From assembly GCF_000350225.1 (NCBI RefSeq), contig NW_005179281.1:1-64000 (forward strand): a stretch of DNA of 64,000 nt, given 5' to 3'. Shown in pieces: positions 22,201 to 31,564 of the stretch. The notes under the pieces were generated by a model. That model did no database searches, was not told the origin of the DNA, and saw only the letters and a program-made list of their open reading frames with translations. The stretch is from Chondrus crispus (taxonomy: Eukaryota > Rhodophyta > Florideophyceae > Gigartinales > Gigartinaceae). Position 1 is the stretch's first letter, and each line of letters opens with the position of its first letter. The translations under genes and the position numbers were made by a program.

Positions 22201-23067
22201 CCGCACCACTTCACGCTCCCTTACACACCATGGAGCAACGGAGCTGTCGAAAGATTAGGAAAGGAGATGATTCGCGTGTTCCGATCGGTCGTGTCCGAAC
22301 TACAGATGAGCCTGGAAGAGTGGCCCGATCTGCTGCCACTCGTACAGAGTGCGCTCAATAACGCGCCATCACCGAGCCGAGGAAACATCGCACCGATCAC
22401 GGCACTTACGGGCATGGAACCGACGCCCCCAATATCCACCTTCCTCCGAACGGCCATCTCGAAACCGATTACGGTAAGCGAAGCGCAGCAAGAGCGCATT
22501 TGTAACATCGACGAACTCAGAAAACGCGTCGTCGAGTTGCATCCCATCGTGCAAAACACGGTTCGGAATAATCGAGAGAAATCCCGCTCCGCCGCGGCAC
22601 GCGGAGCCCTACCAAACTTTACAGAAGGAGACTTCGTTCTCGTCGCACGGGAAGAGTTTTTTGCCGGAGAGAAGCTTGCTCTGCGCTTGCGCGGACCGAG
22701 ACAGATTATTAAGGCGCAGAACGACTACGTGTTTCAAGTCGAAGATCTCCGAAACGGTACGTTAGAGGACATACACGGCAGCCGTTTAAAGTTCTACCGC
22801 GATTCGGCCTTGAACACACGCGCTATAATGTCGCACGTTCTGTCGTCCGAGACGGGCATGCCGGTTGCACGGCTGATGCGCCTCATTGATGATCCGGACG
22901 GTATCAAAGTGCTCGTCCGCTGGAAGGGATTACCGAATTCAGAGGATTCACTGGAGCCGCTGGAACGCATCTACGAGGACGTGCCGCAAATGCTCCTACG
23001 TCTACTTCAGAGAAAGAACACACCGACCGGTTTACTGGATAAAGCTCGTCGCGTACTTTCTCTCTGA
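19237..23067 (+). CDS. pol: Family C protease, RT, RNase H, integrase, chromodomain
   Basis: This is an open pol polyprotein. The frame is open from the gag amber codon; the first ATG is 19495 (1190 codons), but the protease motif DDGSD at 19423-19437 lies upstream of that ATG, so expression by readthrough or from an upstream start is likely. From the ATG, RT covers about 215-470 (LLVPKPG, FATFDLSHGYWQL, active site WLDD at 381-384 in place of YLDD). RNase H follows near 540 (YTDASD). The integrase HHCC region has HTGPSGHRG and CIHCL. Its catalytic residues are D825, D883 and E919, with 35 residues between the last two (DD35E). A C-terminal chromodomain (VLVRWKGLPNSEDSLEPL) is near 1120. The fold and style resemble oomycete Ty3 elements as I remember them. 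No internal stop is seen. Confidence 0.93.
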   Translation, partial: TRSQIGSALTTTTGASKGPPRPGGTVGRIAQRKPSNSAHSPSPSCPITVSDGLSSLDITGWCDDGSDESIASPTLAERAVIQGIGKMSAIKTVRLSVALKSGKDPQSFSFSRSWTPPRTVLHLASGQLALANVTFLVADDGLACEDLLIGLPVLQHLQIDTRTLLENNRAVLDGADCSTVGNPSTFNRGGVVSRLMIARLNRVSDDADDSDNGTTTPDADRPRVNYHTARTEEDPFPDPSLLDPIDSEQHTNIQAEVHEMKTTARKNGLPEEYRTRLNEIVDGHLDVFRTSFSAGPPAGIRPLKVELTPDAEPVKVRLRNYSREQRAFLSEFVDKLVQNGMAYPNPTSRWASAPLLVPKPGSARYRFTVDLRPVNKFTVKHQFPMPNLEHELTKLTDSRYFATFDLSHGYWQLELEPNSRHLQSFITPDGVYSPTRVLHGTTNAVTHLQSALAEIMPPGLAQQVLHWLDDILLHSATVSGLLEAIRQLFGLCVRYNIKLHPAKCVLFAGSVRWCGRLVSEEGIRYDPRRLEGLLNMEPPQTGAHLQQFLCALQWVKNGIPNFAEIIDPLHGFMERAYDRVGKRTKQAVSRIHLAALKWGKTELAAFEACKTALAHQVTLSHRDEARRLCVYTDASDTVWSGIVTQVPPEDLASPHSAQRHNPLAFLSGRFSSTQLGWSILEKEAYAVLVSLDRMHCIVATPHGFDLYTDHNNLIFLFDPLSVVPDLSQTSLRKVLRWAVRLSMYKYTCFHIRGADNVWADLLGRWSAPTAVRRLIRIPELPSSSAEDFEWPDGKVIASTQSANDSELPVNLNRTENIWKNPNGAIWIPDSASDLQLRLCIIAHTGPSGHRGQASTETVLRKNYFWSTMTTDIRSFVRACIHCLSTTGGGKIPRPYGPAVHGTKPNALLQFDYIEVGPSRTGEKYVLLMRDDHSDYKWFFAFADTGAENASTAIIDWSAAFGVPKGLMSDGPTHFRNETVRLVSKGLKVPHHFTLPYTPWSNGAVERLGKEMIRVFRSVVSELQMSLEEWPDLLPLVQSALNNAPSPSRGNIAPITALTGMEPTPPISTFLRTAISKPITVSEAQQERICNIDELRKRVVELHPIVQNTVRNNREKSRSAAARGALPNFTEGDFVLVAREEFFAGEKLALRLRGPRQIIKAQNDYVFQVEDLRNGTLEDIHGSRLKFYRDSALNTRAIMSHVLSSETGMPVARLMRLIDDPDGIKVLVRWKGLPNSEDSLEPLERIYEDVPQMLLRLLQRKNTPTGLLDKARRVLSL

Positions 23068-23077
23068 AAGAGGGGAG
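23063..23077 (+). other. Polypurine tract of family C
   Basis: TCTGAAAGAGGGGAG directly precedes the 3' LTR and overlaps the end of pol. This is the usual plus-strand primer site. Confidence 0.85.
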
Positions 23078-23225
23078 TGTAGCGCAACTGTGCGCAATTT
23101 ACCGTCCGGATGTCCAGCAATGCAGCCGCCGCCGGCCGTTGCTATAAGTAGGATAGTCTAGACAGCAGCACAATAAACTGTCCTGGTATCGACCAGGCAA
23201 CCATCGCCGCAAACGGTTTACCACA
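23078..23225 (+). repeat. LTR-C, 3' LTR (148 bp)
   Basis: It matches the 5' LTR apart from three substitutions and is followed by the ATGCC duplication at 23226-23230. Together with 18038-18185 it bounds a complete 5188-bp element. Confidence 0.92.
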
Positions 23226-23425
23226 ATGCCTTTTGGCTTATTTGGCAACGGATTTGGAGATACTGGAAATGCAAGCTTCATAACGGCAGGATGGACTCAT
23301 TGGCCCGGCCATAGAATAAATAATTTTAATTTTTTGTGCCCGTATGTGGCCACATGTGCCCGGGAACAACTTGCTACGGAGGAAGGGATAGTACAGTCAA
23401 AACAATGGAATTGCCAAACGTCGTA
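23226..23425 (+). other. Distal flank of the piggyBac transposon
   Basis: This continues the sequence interrupted at 18037. It ends in a TGCCC-rich stretch with palindrome ATGTGGCCACAT at 23344-23355 and two TGTGCCC copies, like the left side at 15698-15715. The right terminus is probably near CCCGGG at 23359-23364, but no TTAA was found. Confidence 0.45.
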
Positions 23426-23599
23426 AACTCGAGGGATTTCTAAAATTGAGTTCAAACTGAGACGGTATCAGCACCAGAATCCAATGTCCAAGCTGCTCTC
23501 CACTCGGGACGTCGCTCTGCAAAAGGTCTTACGCGCTACACAAAGGTCGTGAAGGGTGCTAAATTCCGGTAAATTCGGAATTATATTCTGGCTCTGGCG

Positions 23600-23940
23600 C
23601 GAAGAACTGCACAGAACGCTCATTTTCCGATCCAACCCTTGAAAAAAGTGAGTGAAAATCATTCGAAACTCATTTTGAGTTTCGGGTCCCTTTTTCAGCG
23701 GTTCGAAAATCATTATGAGTTTCGAACCCCTTTTTTTGGTACTCGAAACTCAAAATGAGGATACTGTACATGCGCACAATACAGTACCTGCCCCACCCCT
23801 GAAACGCCCCATGCTCATACTTTGAGACAATTCTCATTTTGAGTTTCGAGTCCCTTTTTTCAGGCGTTCGAAACTCATTATGAGTTTCGAACCCCTTTTT
23901 TGGTACTCGAAACTCATAATGAAGATACCGTACGCGTGAA
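23600..23940. repeat. Tandem duplicated palindromic repeats
   Basis: Two copies of a unit of about 100 bases (roughly 23665-23770 and 23833-23930) share GAGTTTCG...GTCCC and TTTGGTACTCGAAACTCA. Each contains near-palindromes built from GTTCGAAACTCATTATGAG (23866-23892 spans 27 bases with only a central mismatch). It looks like a foldback or satellite remnant; no ORF of note. Confidence 0.75.
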
Positions 23941-24369
23941 CAATTCACTGGAAAGTCATGCGGTCGATTTTGTTACTGATGTAGTAATATGGATAACCTA
24001 TGATGCTGACTTCGGAACAATGATTTAGTAATGCTGACGATTATCATAGTGGTCAGAATGAGTCCGAAATCAATCCAAAATGTTTGGGGAATTTCAATAA
24101 GAGTAGTATTTTCGCACTCTTTTTGTCATTGCATCAGAGTAAGAGATATTTTTCATAAACGCAAATTTCTCGCATCAGGCATTCAATTGAACCTTCTGTT
24201 ATGTGATCAAAATGTCACGTAGTCAGCCTATCTTATGCAATGTATAGTCATCGATGTCATGATGCACTACGTTGAAGCTTGTGGCGTCATGTACCATAGT
24301 TTGTATGGCACCAGAGAACCTTTGAGTGAACTGAAGCTGTCCATTATCCCAATTAGGCCCAATAAAGAC
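23941..24369. other. AT-rich sequence without recognised feature
   Basis: Lower GC than the neighbours and only short ORFs. It may be old host sequence or the far end of the palindromic repeat. I see nothing identifiable. Confidence 0.4.
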
Positions 24370-25025
24370 GCAAATGTAGTGCACTGTGCTATGTAGCGGG
24401 ACAGCTGTCCTTACCGGCCAACATCGCGCTCGCCGCCGCCACGTGTACCACGGGTACCTGTGGACTCCCCTGCCGCTCTACCGGACCTCTGCGTGGACAC
24501 GTGTAATCCCTCCGCATCCCATAGGGCCTATGGGGGCTGTACTTGGTCCCCTCGGGGCTACACCCGTTCTTCCCTAGTTATTCTAATTTACAGTATAATT
24601 TAGCTTCGCCATTACGGCGACGGGGGACTATATAGTCAACCTGATACTCAAAATAAAGAGGCACGAAGCCTCGGGTCTTTTACCTTGGTTTCTGGATTCC
24701 AGGTTGTAGCCTCGACTCGGTACTGGCTCGCCCATACCGACCGAGCCATCTACACCCCTGGAATCCCAACTGCCTTCCCCGCGCGCGTCGATCACCCCGC
24801 GCGAGACCTACCTCAACTACTGTGCTCTCCGTCCTGCTAGCTCTGTTTTTCTCTTAATTCTCCCCCTTTTATTGCTGACTACCTTGCTACTTCTCTACCG
24901 CGCAAGCCGCGCCCGGATCCCGGTTCCGGTCATCCACCGGGTGGTCTCCCGAATTTCCTTACGCGTCCGAACGCGCATCGCTCTGCCTACAGCCGCCACA
25001 CGTGGCTGTAGTGCACGACAGCAAA
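24370..25025 (+). repeat. Solo LTR-D with target duplication GCAAA
   Basis: The LTR is 24375-25020 (646 bp), starting TGTAGTGCACTG and ending GTGCACGACA. It is flanked by GCAAA at 24370-24374 and 25021-25025. No internal domain adjoins it, so it is a solo LTR left by recombination. The second copy, also 646 bp, is at 56441-57086 on the other strand. AATAAAGAGG near 24652 could be its polyadenylation signal. Confidence 0.9.
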
Positions 25026-25586
25026 TGGCAAAGTTGTCAGCCAAACAATGTGCAATATGAATTCTTAAACGTTGCCCGGCAGTCCGAGTTGACATCCAGG
25101 GCACTTAGTGCTCGTGATTCAGATTGATTACTTTACTGCTTCAGTTTTTAGTGTCGTACCTTTTTAGCGAGAGCGTGGTGCTGTTTCATTCATTTAATAG
25201 TGCGGTGTTCTCGGCGACTTTAGGAGCGGTGAGTGCAACTAATTTTACTGAGTGACCGCATTACCGCATATTGTTCTGGGGCTTGTAAACAACTCATCAG
25301 TCCCCATCCCCCATCACGGCTCATACAACCCATTTGCACGATCTTCGTGTCCCGCGCCTCACCCTGCCTCGCCATAAACAGTAGGAAGAGTCCTTGCCTA
25401 CCGCAAACACCTTGCTCCCAGCGGCACCCATCTCCCGCTCACACCCGTCTCGCGTCCGCCGTCATCCCCCCCGTCCCCTCGACACCCTTTGTACAGTCTC
25501 CCCTGCCCCTCCGCCACCCCCAACTAGGTCGATCTCCGCGAGCCGTTCACCCAAACCCTCCAATCACTCGGCGAATGCGCCCAACC
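25026..25586. other. Unassigned sequence
   Basis: This has a mixed composition: pyrimidine-rich from about 25300 on, with small ORFs such as 25233-25616. It shows no recognisable domain. It lies between a solo LTR-D and an LTR-B stump and may be host DNA. Confidence 0.35.
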
Positions 25587-25874
25587 TGTAGTATAATCCC
25601 CCCTGGGGCTTTTTAGTTAGATTAGATCAACAACGGGATCTAGTGCTGTAGAGCCCGATGCTCTACAGTACTACTGCGCGTGGCCACGTGTACCCCTCGA
25701 GTACCGGGCGCACGCGTGCACACGTGCACACGCGTACCACACGGGACGGAAGCGCGCGCACACACGTGTACTGTCAGCCACGATGGCTGACAGTATTACA
25801 GTACGGTCCGATCTGTACTACAGTAGTCCACTACAGTGCTTCAGTACTGTAGTGTTATAGATTGTTTTGTATAT
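25587..25874 (+). repeat. LTR-B fragment (5' 288 bp)
   Basis: It starts TGTAGTATAATCC and carries the same four hairpins, for example CTGTAGAGC with GCTCTACAG near 25645 and CTGTCAGCC with GGCTGACAG near 25780. The match to the 48310-48977 copy breaks at TTGTATAT, just before the TATA-like box, where LTR-A begins. LTR-A is therefore inserted in, or recombined into, this LTR-B. Confidence 0.85.
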
Positions 25875-26917
25875 TGTAGTGCAATGTGCCTGGCGGGCCG
25901 TGAACACAGTCCGACGGTCAAACAAAAAGAAGAAAAACAACAACGGCAACAACCACTGCCGATGGCACGCGCTACGGAGCGTTCGAGACTCCCTTTCCCC
26001 TTGTGTGGGCTTGCGGCCCACGGTAGCTCAACTCCGACGGGGGGTTAAGGAAAGATGCCCGGCCCGGGAGGATAATGGTGGTAGAGACTTGTGAAGACTT
26101 GAGCGTTCGACGAGTGCGGGTTGGGCTTGTCTACGAGGATGTAACCGCGGTTCGCTGGGTTGTAAGGCCAATGCTCGACGAGCGTCTTCAGCACCTTGTG
26201 TATAATTCAAGGTCTTCGACGGGGGCTCATTCAGCACTACCCGACGGGATCGTAACCGTGTAGCAGCGCTACGACCGACGTGTTGCCCGATGGCTAGAAA
26301 CACCCTCACCGGCGCGATCGCAATCGCGGTAGGTGGTACCAACTCTGTCTTGTACAGCAAGACCTTCGACGGAAGCGTCATTGCAACAGCCTTCCGATGG
26401 AACTTGAAACAGTAGCAGCGCTACACAACGTGTTGCCCGAGGGCTAAAACACCTACACCGGATCGGTCGCAACTAACTCCAGTGGAACCAACACAATTAA
26501 GGAAAAATAGAGATAGAAGTAGAAGATGATAGGAAAAAAAGGAAAAAGAAAAAGGGAACCCCCGAGCGCAAAGGATAACGTAATCTGTGGTAAAAGGGAG
26601 CGTCTTGGGAAAGACGAACTTCGACCAAGGCGATATTCAACTCTGGCAACTCGGGTTACCTTTACTGACTTGGTGGCCAGAGGGCTAAGGTATATATCGC
26701 CCTGCCGGAGCCACTACAGTAGCTCGCAGCGCTAGATCGTAGATCTAATCTAGTGTCAGCAAAAATTAATGCCAACTAATTAACTAAATAAAATAAAACA
26801 ATTAAAAATTAAAACTGTGCAATTATTCACACGTGTGTCCCCCAACCCGGACTACTTTTCATATCCAAATATTTTCCTTTCTTTTCACCCCCCTTTCCAG
26901 GTGCGTATTGCACTACA
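25875..26917 (-). repeat. LTR-A, 3' LTR (1043 bp)
   Basis: Terminal inverted repeat TGTAGTGCAAT and ATTGCACTACA. A polypurine tract lies on the high-coordinate side (26918), so it is the 3' LTR of a minus-strand element. It has the same length as the LTR at 30398 and I count only four differences from it. The hairpin GTGGGC, TTGCG, GCCCAC is at 26005-26021. Confidence 0.9.
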
Positions 26918-26930
26918 TATCCCCCTTCTG
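26918..26930 (-). other. Polypurine tract of family A
   Basis: The minus strand reads AGAAGGGGGATA immediately before the 3' LTR. The same run lies beside the LTR at 31440. Confidence 0.8.
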
Positions 26931-27023
26931 AGCGTTCTTGCACATCGGCTACACTCCTTGATCTCCAACTCCTTCTTCTCTTCTGGACCCCCTCCCTTTC
27001 CATTCCTGACCGACGGTCTCTGC

Positions 27024-28777
27024 ATGAGCAAGGACAAGACGAATCCCACGTGTCTTCCACCTCCTGAGCTCGTGGGCGAAAATACTGCTCGGCGACGCAC
27101 CGGTGTCGGCTTTGCGAACAAGTCTCGCGCTTCCGTCGACCTCCCTCCTATACCCCGACGCCCCCCTGATTCGGACGTCTCCGACCCGGCCTTTCATCCA
27201 GTTTGTCATCCCTCTTGGGTAGCCCACCACTACCCCTCGCTCGAAGAGTTACAGGCCAAAGTCATGCACGAACATCCTTTCTTATTTGCCTCGGCCCAGT
27301 GGTTCTCCTCCGTGGGTATTCGCGACGTTTCCAAAATCGAACACCAATTCGCCGACGACGCGGGCATGCTTCCCGGTAATCTCCCGGTGCTTGCCATCCG
27401 CTCCTTTGACTGGCGAACCCGTATAGCAGTTCCGACTTCCATCCTACGTCATCCTCCCCCACGGGGCCGCCCCACTCTCTCTCTGCGATTTATGGAGGCC
27501 GTATTTGCTCGACTTGCCATCCCCATTTCCGACGCCCTCATACCCTCGTCATACGGTTGTGACACTTGGCGTTGTCGTACAGAGGGCGAACGCCTCTACT
27601 TAGACAATTTCATTGATATCACCTTTGGTGACCCTGCCGCCGAGGCGGATCGCCTGTGGCGAAACCGACATACTGTCACATCTGATGCCATCTTCTGGAC
27701 CGAACCCATTATCCCTTCGAATTTCCGTCATTTAAAACGCGGGGGTATTTTCTTCTTTCAGAACACAGTGCACTTTGAACGGCGTATTCGGTCTGATACG
27801 GGGTACTTCATCGGCTACCAAATGGTAGAGGCGCGCGAGATTTCCCGTCAGCATTATGCAAGTCGTTACCAGCGCATCCCCTCATGGTGGAGCCAGTACG
27901 AGGTGAGTCAAGGCTTTTGGGCTGAAATGGGACCCATACTCACGTACTATGGCAGCTACCTGCGGGATCCGCAACACGGGTTGTGGGTGGTCTTCCTCAC
28001 AGAGTGGCGCGTCAAAGTAGCTGCGACCCTCTTGTGGGAGACCTATGAAAGTGGCGCCTGTGGCACCTCCCCGCGAAGCTGATAGCACAAATGCGTCTAT
28101 TGGACTTCTCTGTCCTTCTGGGTGGCTCTGATTTCAATCGCGAAATACGCTCCCTCCTTGATACGATCGAGGGCGTGGATTGGGACTGCGTCCCTCCGCA
28201 AAACTCCTCTCGATCCTTCAATCGCCAACGTCCCTCTTTCTCCCCTGATCGAAACCACCCAGCCGCCGGCGACTTCGTGTGGTTCAACCCCTGGTCATCG
28301 ACCCTCTGCGCAGCGTGGGAAGCTCAAACGAGCCGTCGATTCGGAAACCAAACACCGGTTCCCGACGTCACCCCCATCGTCACATCTGACGCCCGGGAGC
28401 TTCAGGTATGCTCCCGTCCTTCCTCTCCAATTTCTTCTCGATCGGCTGTCCCTGCTTCTCCCTGTGCAGCCCTTGCCTCTCCATCCCCGTCAAAGGCGCC
28501 CTCAGCTGTCAAAATTCTCTCCGCAGGCCACACCGAAACATTGTCGGTAAGGGAAGTGATATCTCCCCCCCATCTCCAACAATTTCCAAAAATACCCACG
28601 ACGTCACGAGCGTATACTGTGCCTTGCTCCGTGCTCACGGTGTTGAGGGAGAGGCTCTGCAAGGAGCCTCGATTGACGACCTGCGAGTTTTGGCTCGCCT
28701 CGTGTCATCACTTGCAAAGGGCAAATCCTTTGGCAACCCTCCCGTCTGAGCTCACGGGCGCGACACCTCCCTCTTGA
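27024..28777 (+). pseudogene. Family A antisense ORF protein, copy 1 (one frameshift)
   Basis: Function is unknown. It lies on the strand opposite gag-pol and starts about 106 bases from the 3' LTR. I place the start at ATG 27024 (MSKDKTNPTC), because upstream codons lie in the LTR. The first frame reaches 28082; a one-base deletion near 28045 moves the rest to 28091-28777, giving about 584 codons in all. Visible blocks are a proline-rich N-terminus, WVAHHYPSLEELQAK, FADDAGMLPGNLP, FDWRTRIAVPTSILRH and IFFFQNTVHFERRI. Further on come WWSQYEVSQGFWAEMGPILT, a Ser/Pro linker and a C-terminal helix with GVEGEALQGASIDDLRVLAR. Copy 2 at 31565-33490 is about 70 percent identical at the protein level by eye. 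Conserved Trp, Phe and Arg positions across diverged copies argue for a real protein. Confidence 0.6.
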
Positions 28778-29913
28778 TAGCTTGTCGCATCTCTATCGTG
28801 CCTGCGTGACGCTGAATTTGCGACCTCGTCATGTCGCCTTGGATCCGTAAATTGAATTTTTCCTGCGTGCTCCCTCGTCCCTTCGTTTCCTCCTCTTTTT
28901 CTCATTGATGCCCACCCCGTCATAATCACGGTGGTAACCTTATACCTCCTTCTTCCTTCTCTTCACCTCGCTACTTCCTCCTCTTTTTCTCTTTTTTTCT
29001 TGTATACGCCCCGTCGCCGCGGTCGCATCTTCCTCTTTCCACTGTCCTTCTCTTTTCCTCATTACTGTCTCCCTTCTCTTATCCATTTTCCGTGTACCTC
29101 TGCTACTGCAGTTGCACATCCCCTATTACCTTCTCTTTTCCTTGCACAACCCTCCCTCTGCCATCGTGTTGCACATCTCCTTTTTCCACCTCCTTGCTTT
29201 CACTTTCCCACCTCTCCGAGTCTGTCCTCGTCTCGTACTGTGTTCCTCCCTTGGGGACTAATTTGTCTCTCGGGATCACCTCATCGACCGGCTGGGATAC
29301 ACGTTGTACCATTCAGGCTGAAAAAATTAAATTATCGCAGCGGCGTGGATGATCGGTCAGACTGTGACACTCGAGAATGTGAGCAGAGGTCCTCATTTTG
29401 CTCCCATTGTGCGTCTCCATTTAGCTCTGTCGCCGACAGCTGCACGATCGACTGTAATCCTCTTTTCTTTCAATTCTTCAGGCTCCTCGAGGCGATTCTC
29501 GCTATCGCAGCGGGGTGGCTGTCGCCATCGTCGAGCTTGCCGTTCATGTCGAGTCAATACGAAATCGCGGTCGTCATTTTGCCGGTGATTTCGTTTTCGA
29601 GACCTCTCTGTGGGGTCGCGGGCGGAGGTGTCTTTGGAGCGTAGGACGCATGTGGATCGTCGTCGACGATTTCTTCCCCTTTTCCGCTCTTTATCCAACA
29701 CGTCGTGGGTGTGACACAGTAAAGTTTAGACGTCTTCGAATGTGTGAGTCCACAAGGGCTCGTCCCATCGGATCGATGTGGTCATCACGATGTGCTCCCC
29801 CGGGGAGGTGCGTAGTGCGCCTTTCCCTTTGCTCTCCAGCCTTCGATCCGTAGACACACACAACAAACAAAAAGTCAGCGAGCCTTCTAACACAATCGGA
29901 ACTTGATCACTTT
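28778..29913. other. Family A 3' region, pyrimidine-rich
   Basis: Long CT-rich stretches (TTCCTCCTCTTTTTC and similar) recur here and at 33620-33860 after the second antisense ORF, so both copies share this region. ORFs such as 28931-29644 are Ser/Phe/Leu-rich and are probably chance translation of the pyrimidine tract. No recognised gene. Confidence 0.45.
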
Positions 29914-30351
29914 GTGTCTCGTCCGTTCGGACGGTCAAAGCGAGAGTCGATCCCAGTTTTGGCCTGTTGGCGATTAGCTACCCTTCGTCCGGCGCGCCCC
30001 TGCTATCGTTGCGATCCGCGATCCTTTCTTCCTTCTCTTCAATTATGTCCTCAATTCTACGAACTCTTTTCTTTGAAGGTATTAGAAACGTACACTGTAG
30101 TGAGCAAATCAAATAACGCGCGGTCATTCAATTCAATCTTAGATTACCCAGGGAGCGGAAAAACGTTCTTAACAAATGCCCTGGTTCTCAATTCACAAGA
30201 CAACAAAAAAAGAAAACGAAACGAAAAAGAACTGAGCGAAACTGCAATAATTTCTCCCCGTAATCTTCACGGGCTCTGCATTCTCTCCGTCTCGCGGGGG
30301 AGAATTAGTGCGGTTGCCACGCAGGGATGTTGCACATTTTGCCCCCATTGA
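29914..30351 (+). pseudogene. Possible helicase fragment with P-loop-like motif
   Basis: The ORF contains SFNSILDYPGSGKTFLTNAL, whose GSGKTFL core and preceding hydrophobic strand resemble the Walker A region of PIF1-like helicases. The usual leading glycine is replaced by Asp. Nothing else in the ORF is clearly helicase-like, and it is cut off by the LTR at 30398. It lies downstream of the antisense ORF on the same strand. Weakly supported; a chance match is possible. Confidence 0.25.
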
Positions 30352-30397
30352 ACTCTTCCTTCTCACAGGTCAACGCATGACTTGTATCTTTCACGTT

Positions 30398-31440
30398 TGT
30401 AGTGCTATGTGCCTGGCAGGCCGCGAACACAGTCCGACGGTCAAACAAAAAGAAGAAAAACAACAACGGCAACAACCACTGCCGATGGCACGCGCTACGG
30501 AGCGTTCGAGACTCCCTTTCCCCTTGTGTGGGCTTGCGGCCCACGGTAGCTCAACTCCGACGGGGGGTTAAGGAAAGATGCCCGGCCCGGGAGGATAATG
30601 GTGGTAGAGACTTGTGAAGACTTGAGCGTTCGACGAGTGCGGGTTGGGCTTGTCTACGAGGATGTAACCGCGGTTCGCTGGGTTGTAAGGCCAATGCTCG
30701 ACGAGCGTCTTCAGCACCTTGTGTATAATTCAAGGTCTTCGACGGGGGCTCATTCAGCACTACCCGACGGGATCGTAACCGTGTAGCAGCGCTACGACCG
30801 ACGTGTTGCCCGATGGCTAGAAACACCCTCACCGGCGCGATCGCAATCGCGGTAGGTGGTACCAACTCTGTCTTGTACAGCAAGACCTTCGACGGAAGCG
30901 TCATTGCAACAGCCTTCCGACGGAACTTGAAACAGTAGCAGCGCTACACAACGTGTTGCCCGAGGGCTAAAACACCTACACCGGATCGGTCGCAACTAAC
31001 TCCAGTGGAACCAACACAATTAAGGAAAAATAGAGATAGAAGTAGAAGATGATAGGAAAAAAAGGAAAAAGAAAAAGGGAACCCCCGAGCGCAAAGGATA
31101 ACGTAATCTGTGGTAAAAGGGAGCGTCTTGGGAAAGACGAACTTCGACCAAGGCGATATTCAACTCTGGCAACTCGGGTTACCTTTACTGACTTGGTGGC
31201 CAGAGGGCTAAGGTATATATCGCCCTGCCGGAGCCACTACAGTAGCTCGCAGCGCTAGATCGTAGATCTAATCTAGTGTCAGCAAAAATTAATGCCAACT
31301 AATTAACTAAATAAAATAAAACAATTAAAAATTAAAACTGTGCAATTATTCACACGTGTGTCCCCCAACCCGGACTACTTTTCATATCCAAATATTTTCC
31401 TTTCTTTTCACCCCCCTTTCCAGGTGCGTATTGCACTACA
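30398..31440 (-). repeat. LTR-A, 3' LTR (1043 bp)
   Basis: A polypurine tract on its high-coordinate side (31441-31452) makes it the 3' LTR of the minus-strand element reaching 45359. It is only about 70-75 percent similar by eye to the LTR at 44292, although nearly identical to the one at 25875. A TATATAT motif at 31214-31220 reads the same on both strands, and AATAAA lies near 31310 on the plus strand. Confidence 0.9.
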
Positions 31441-31564
31441 TATCCCCCTTCTGAGCGCCCTTGCGCAATTCCCAGCCATTGTATAATCTCCTGCCGCTGC
31501 TGACCGTGTTTCCCAGTCATAAATCACTCTGCACGGCGTTCTAGCAAGGGTAAGAGAAAATACC

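Noticed and set aside
26817-27023. Upstream ATG of the antisense ORF at 26817 (421-codon version)
   Set aside because: This part lies inside LTR-A and is not shared with the start of copy 2; the ATG at 27024 fits the homologous region better.
29393-29701. Arg-rich minus-strand ORF
   Set aside because: It is a low-complexity shadow of GC-rich DNA with no counterpart in the second family A copy.
25861-31450. The two LTR-A copies as a single complete element with a plus-strand coding region
   Set aside because: Polypurine tracts lie on the right of both LTRs and there is no primer-binding site near 30397, so both are 3' LTRs of minus-strand elements, not a pair around a plus-strand gene.
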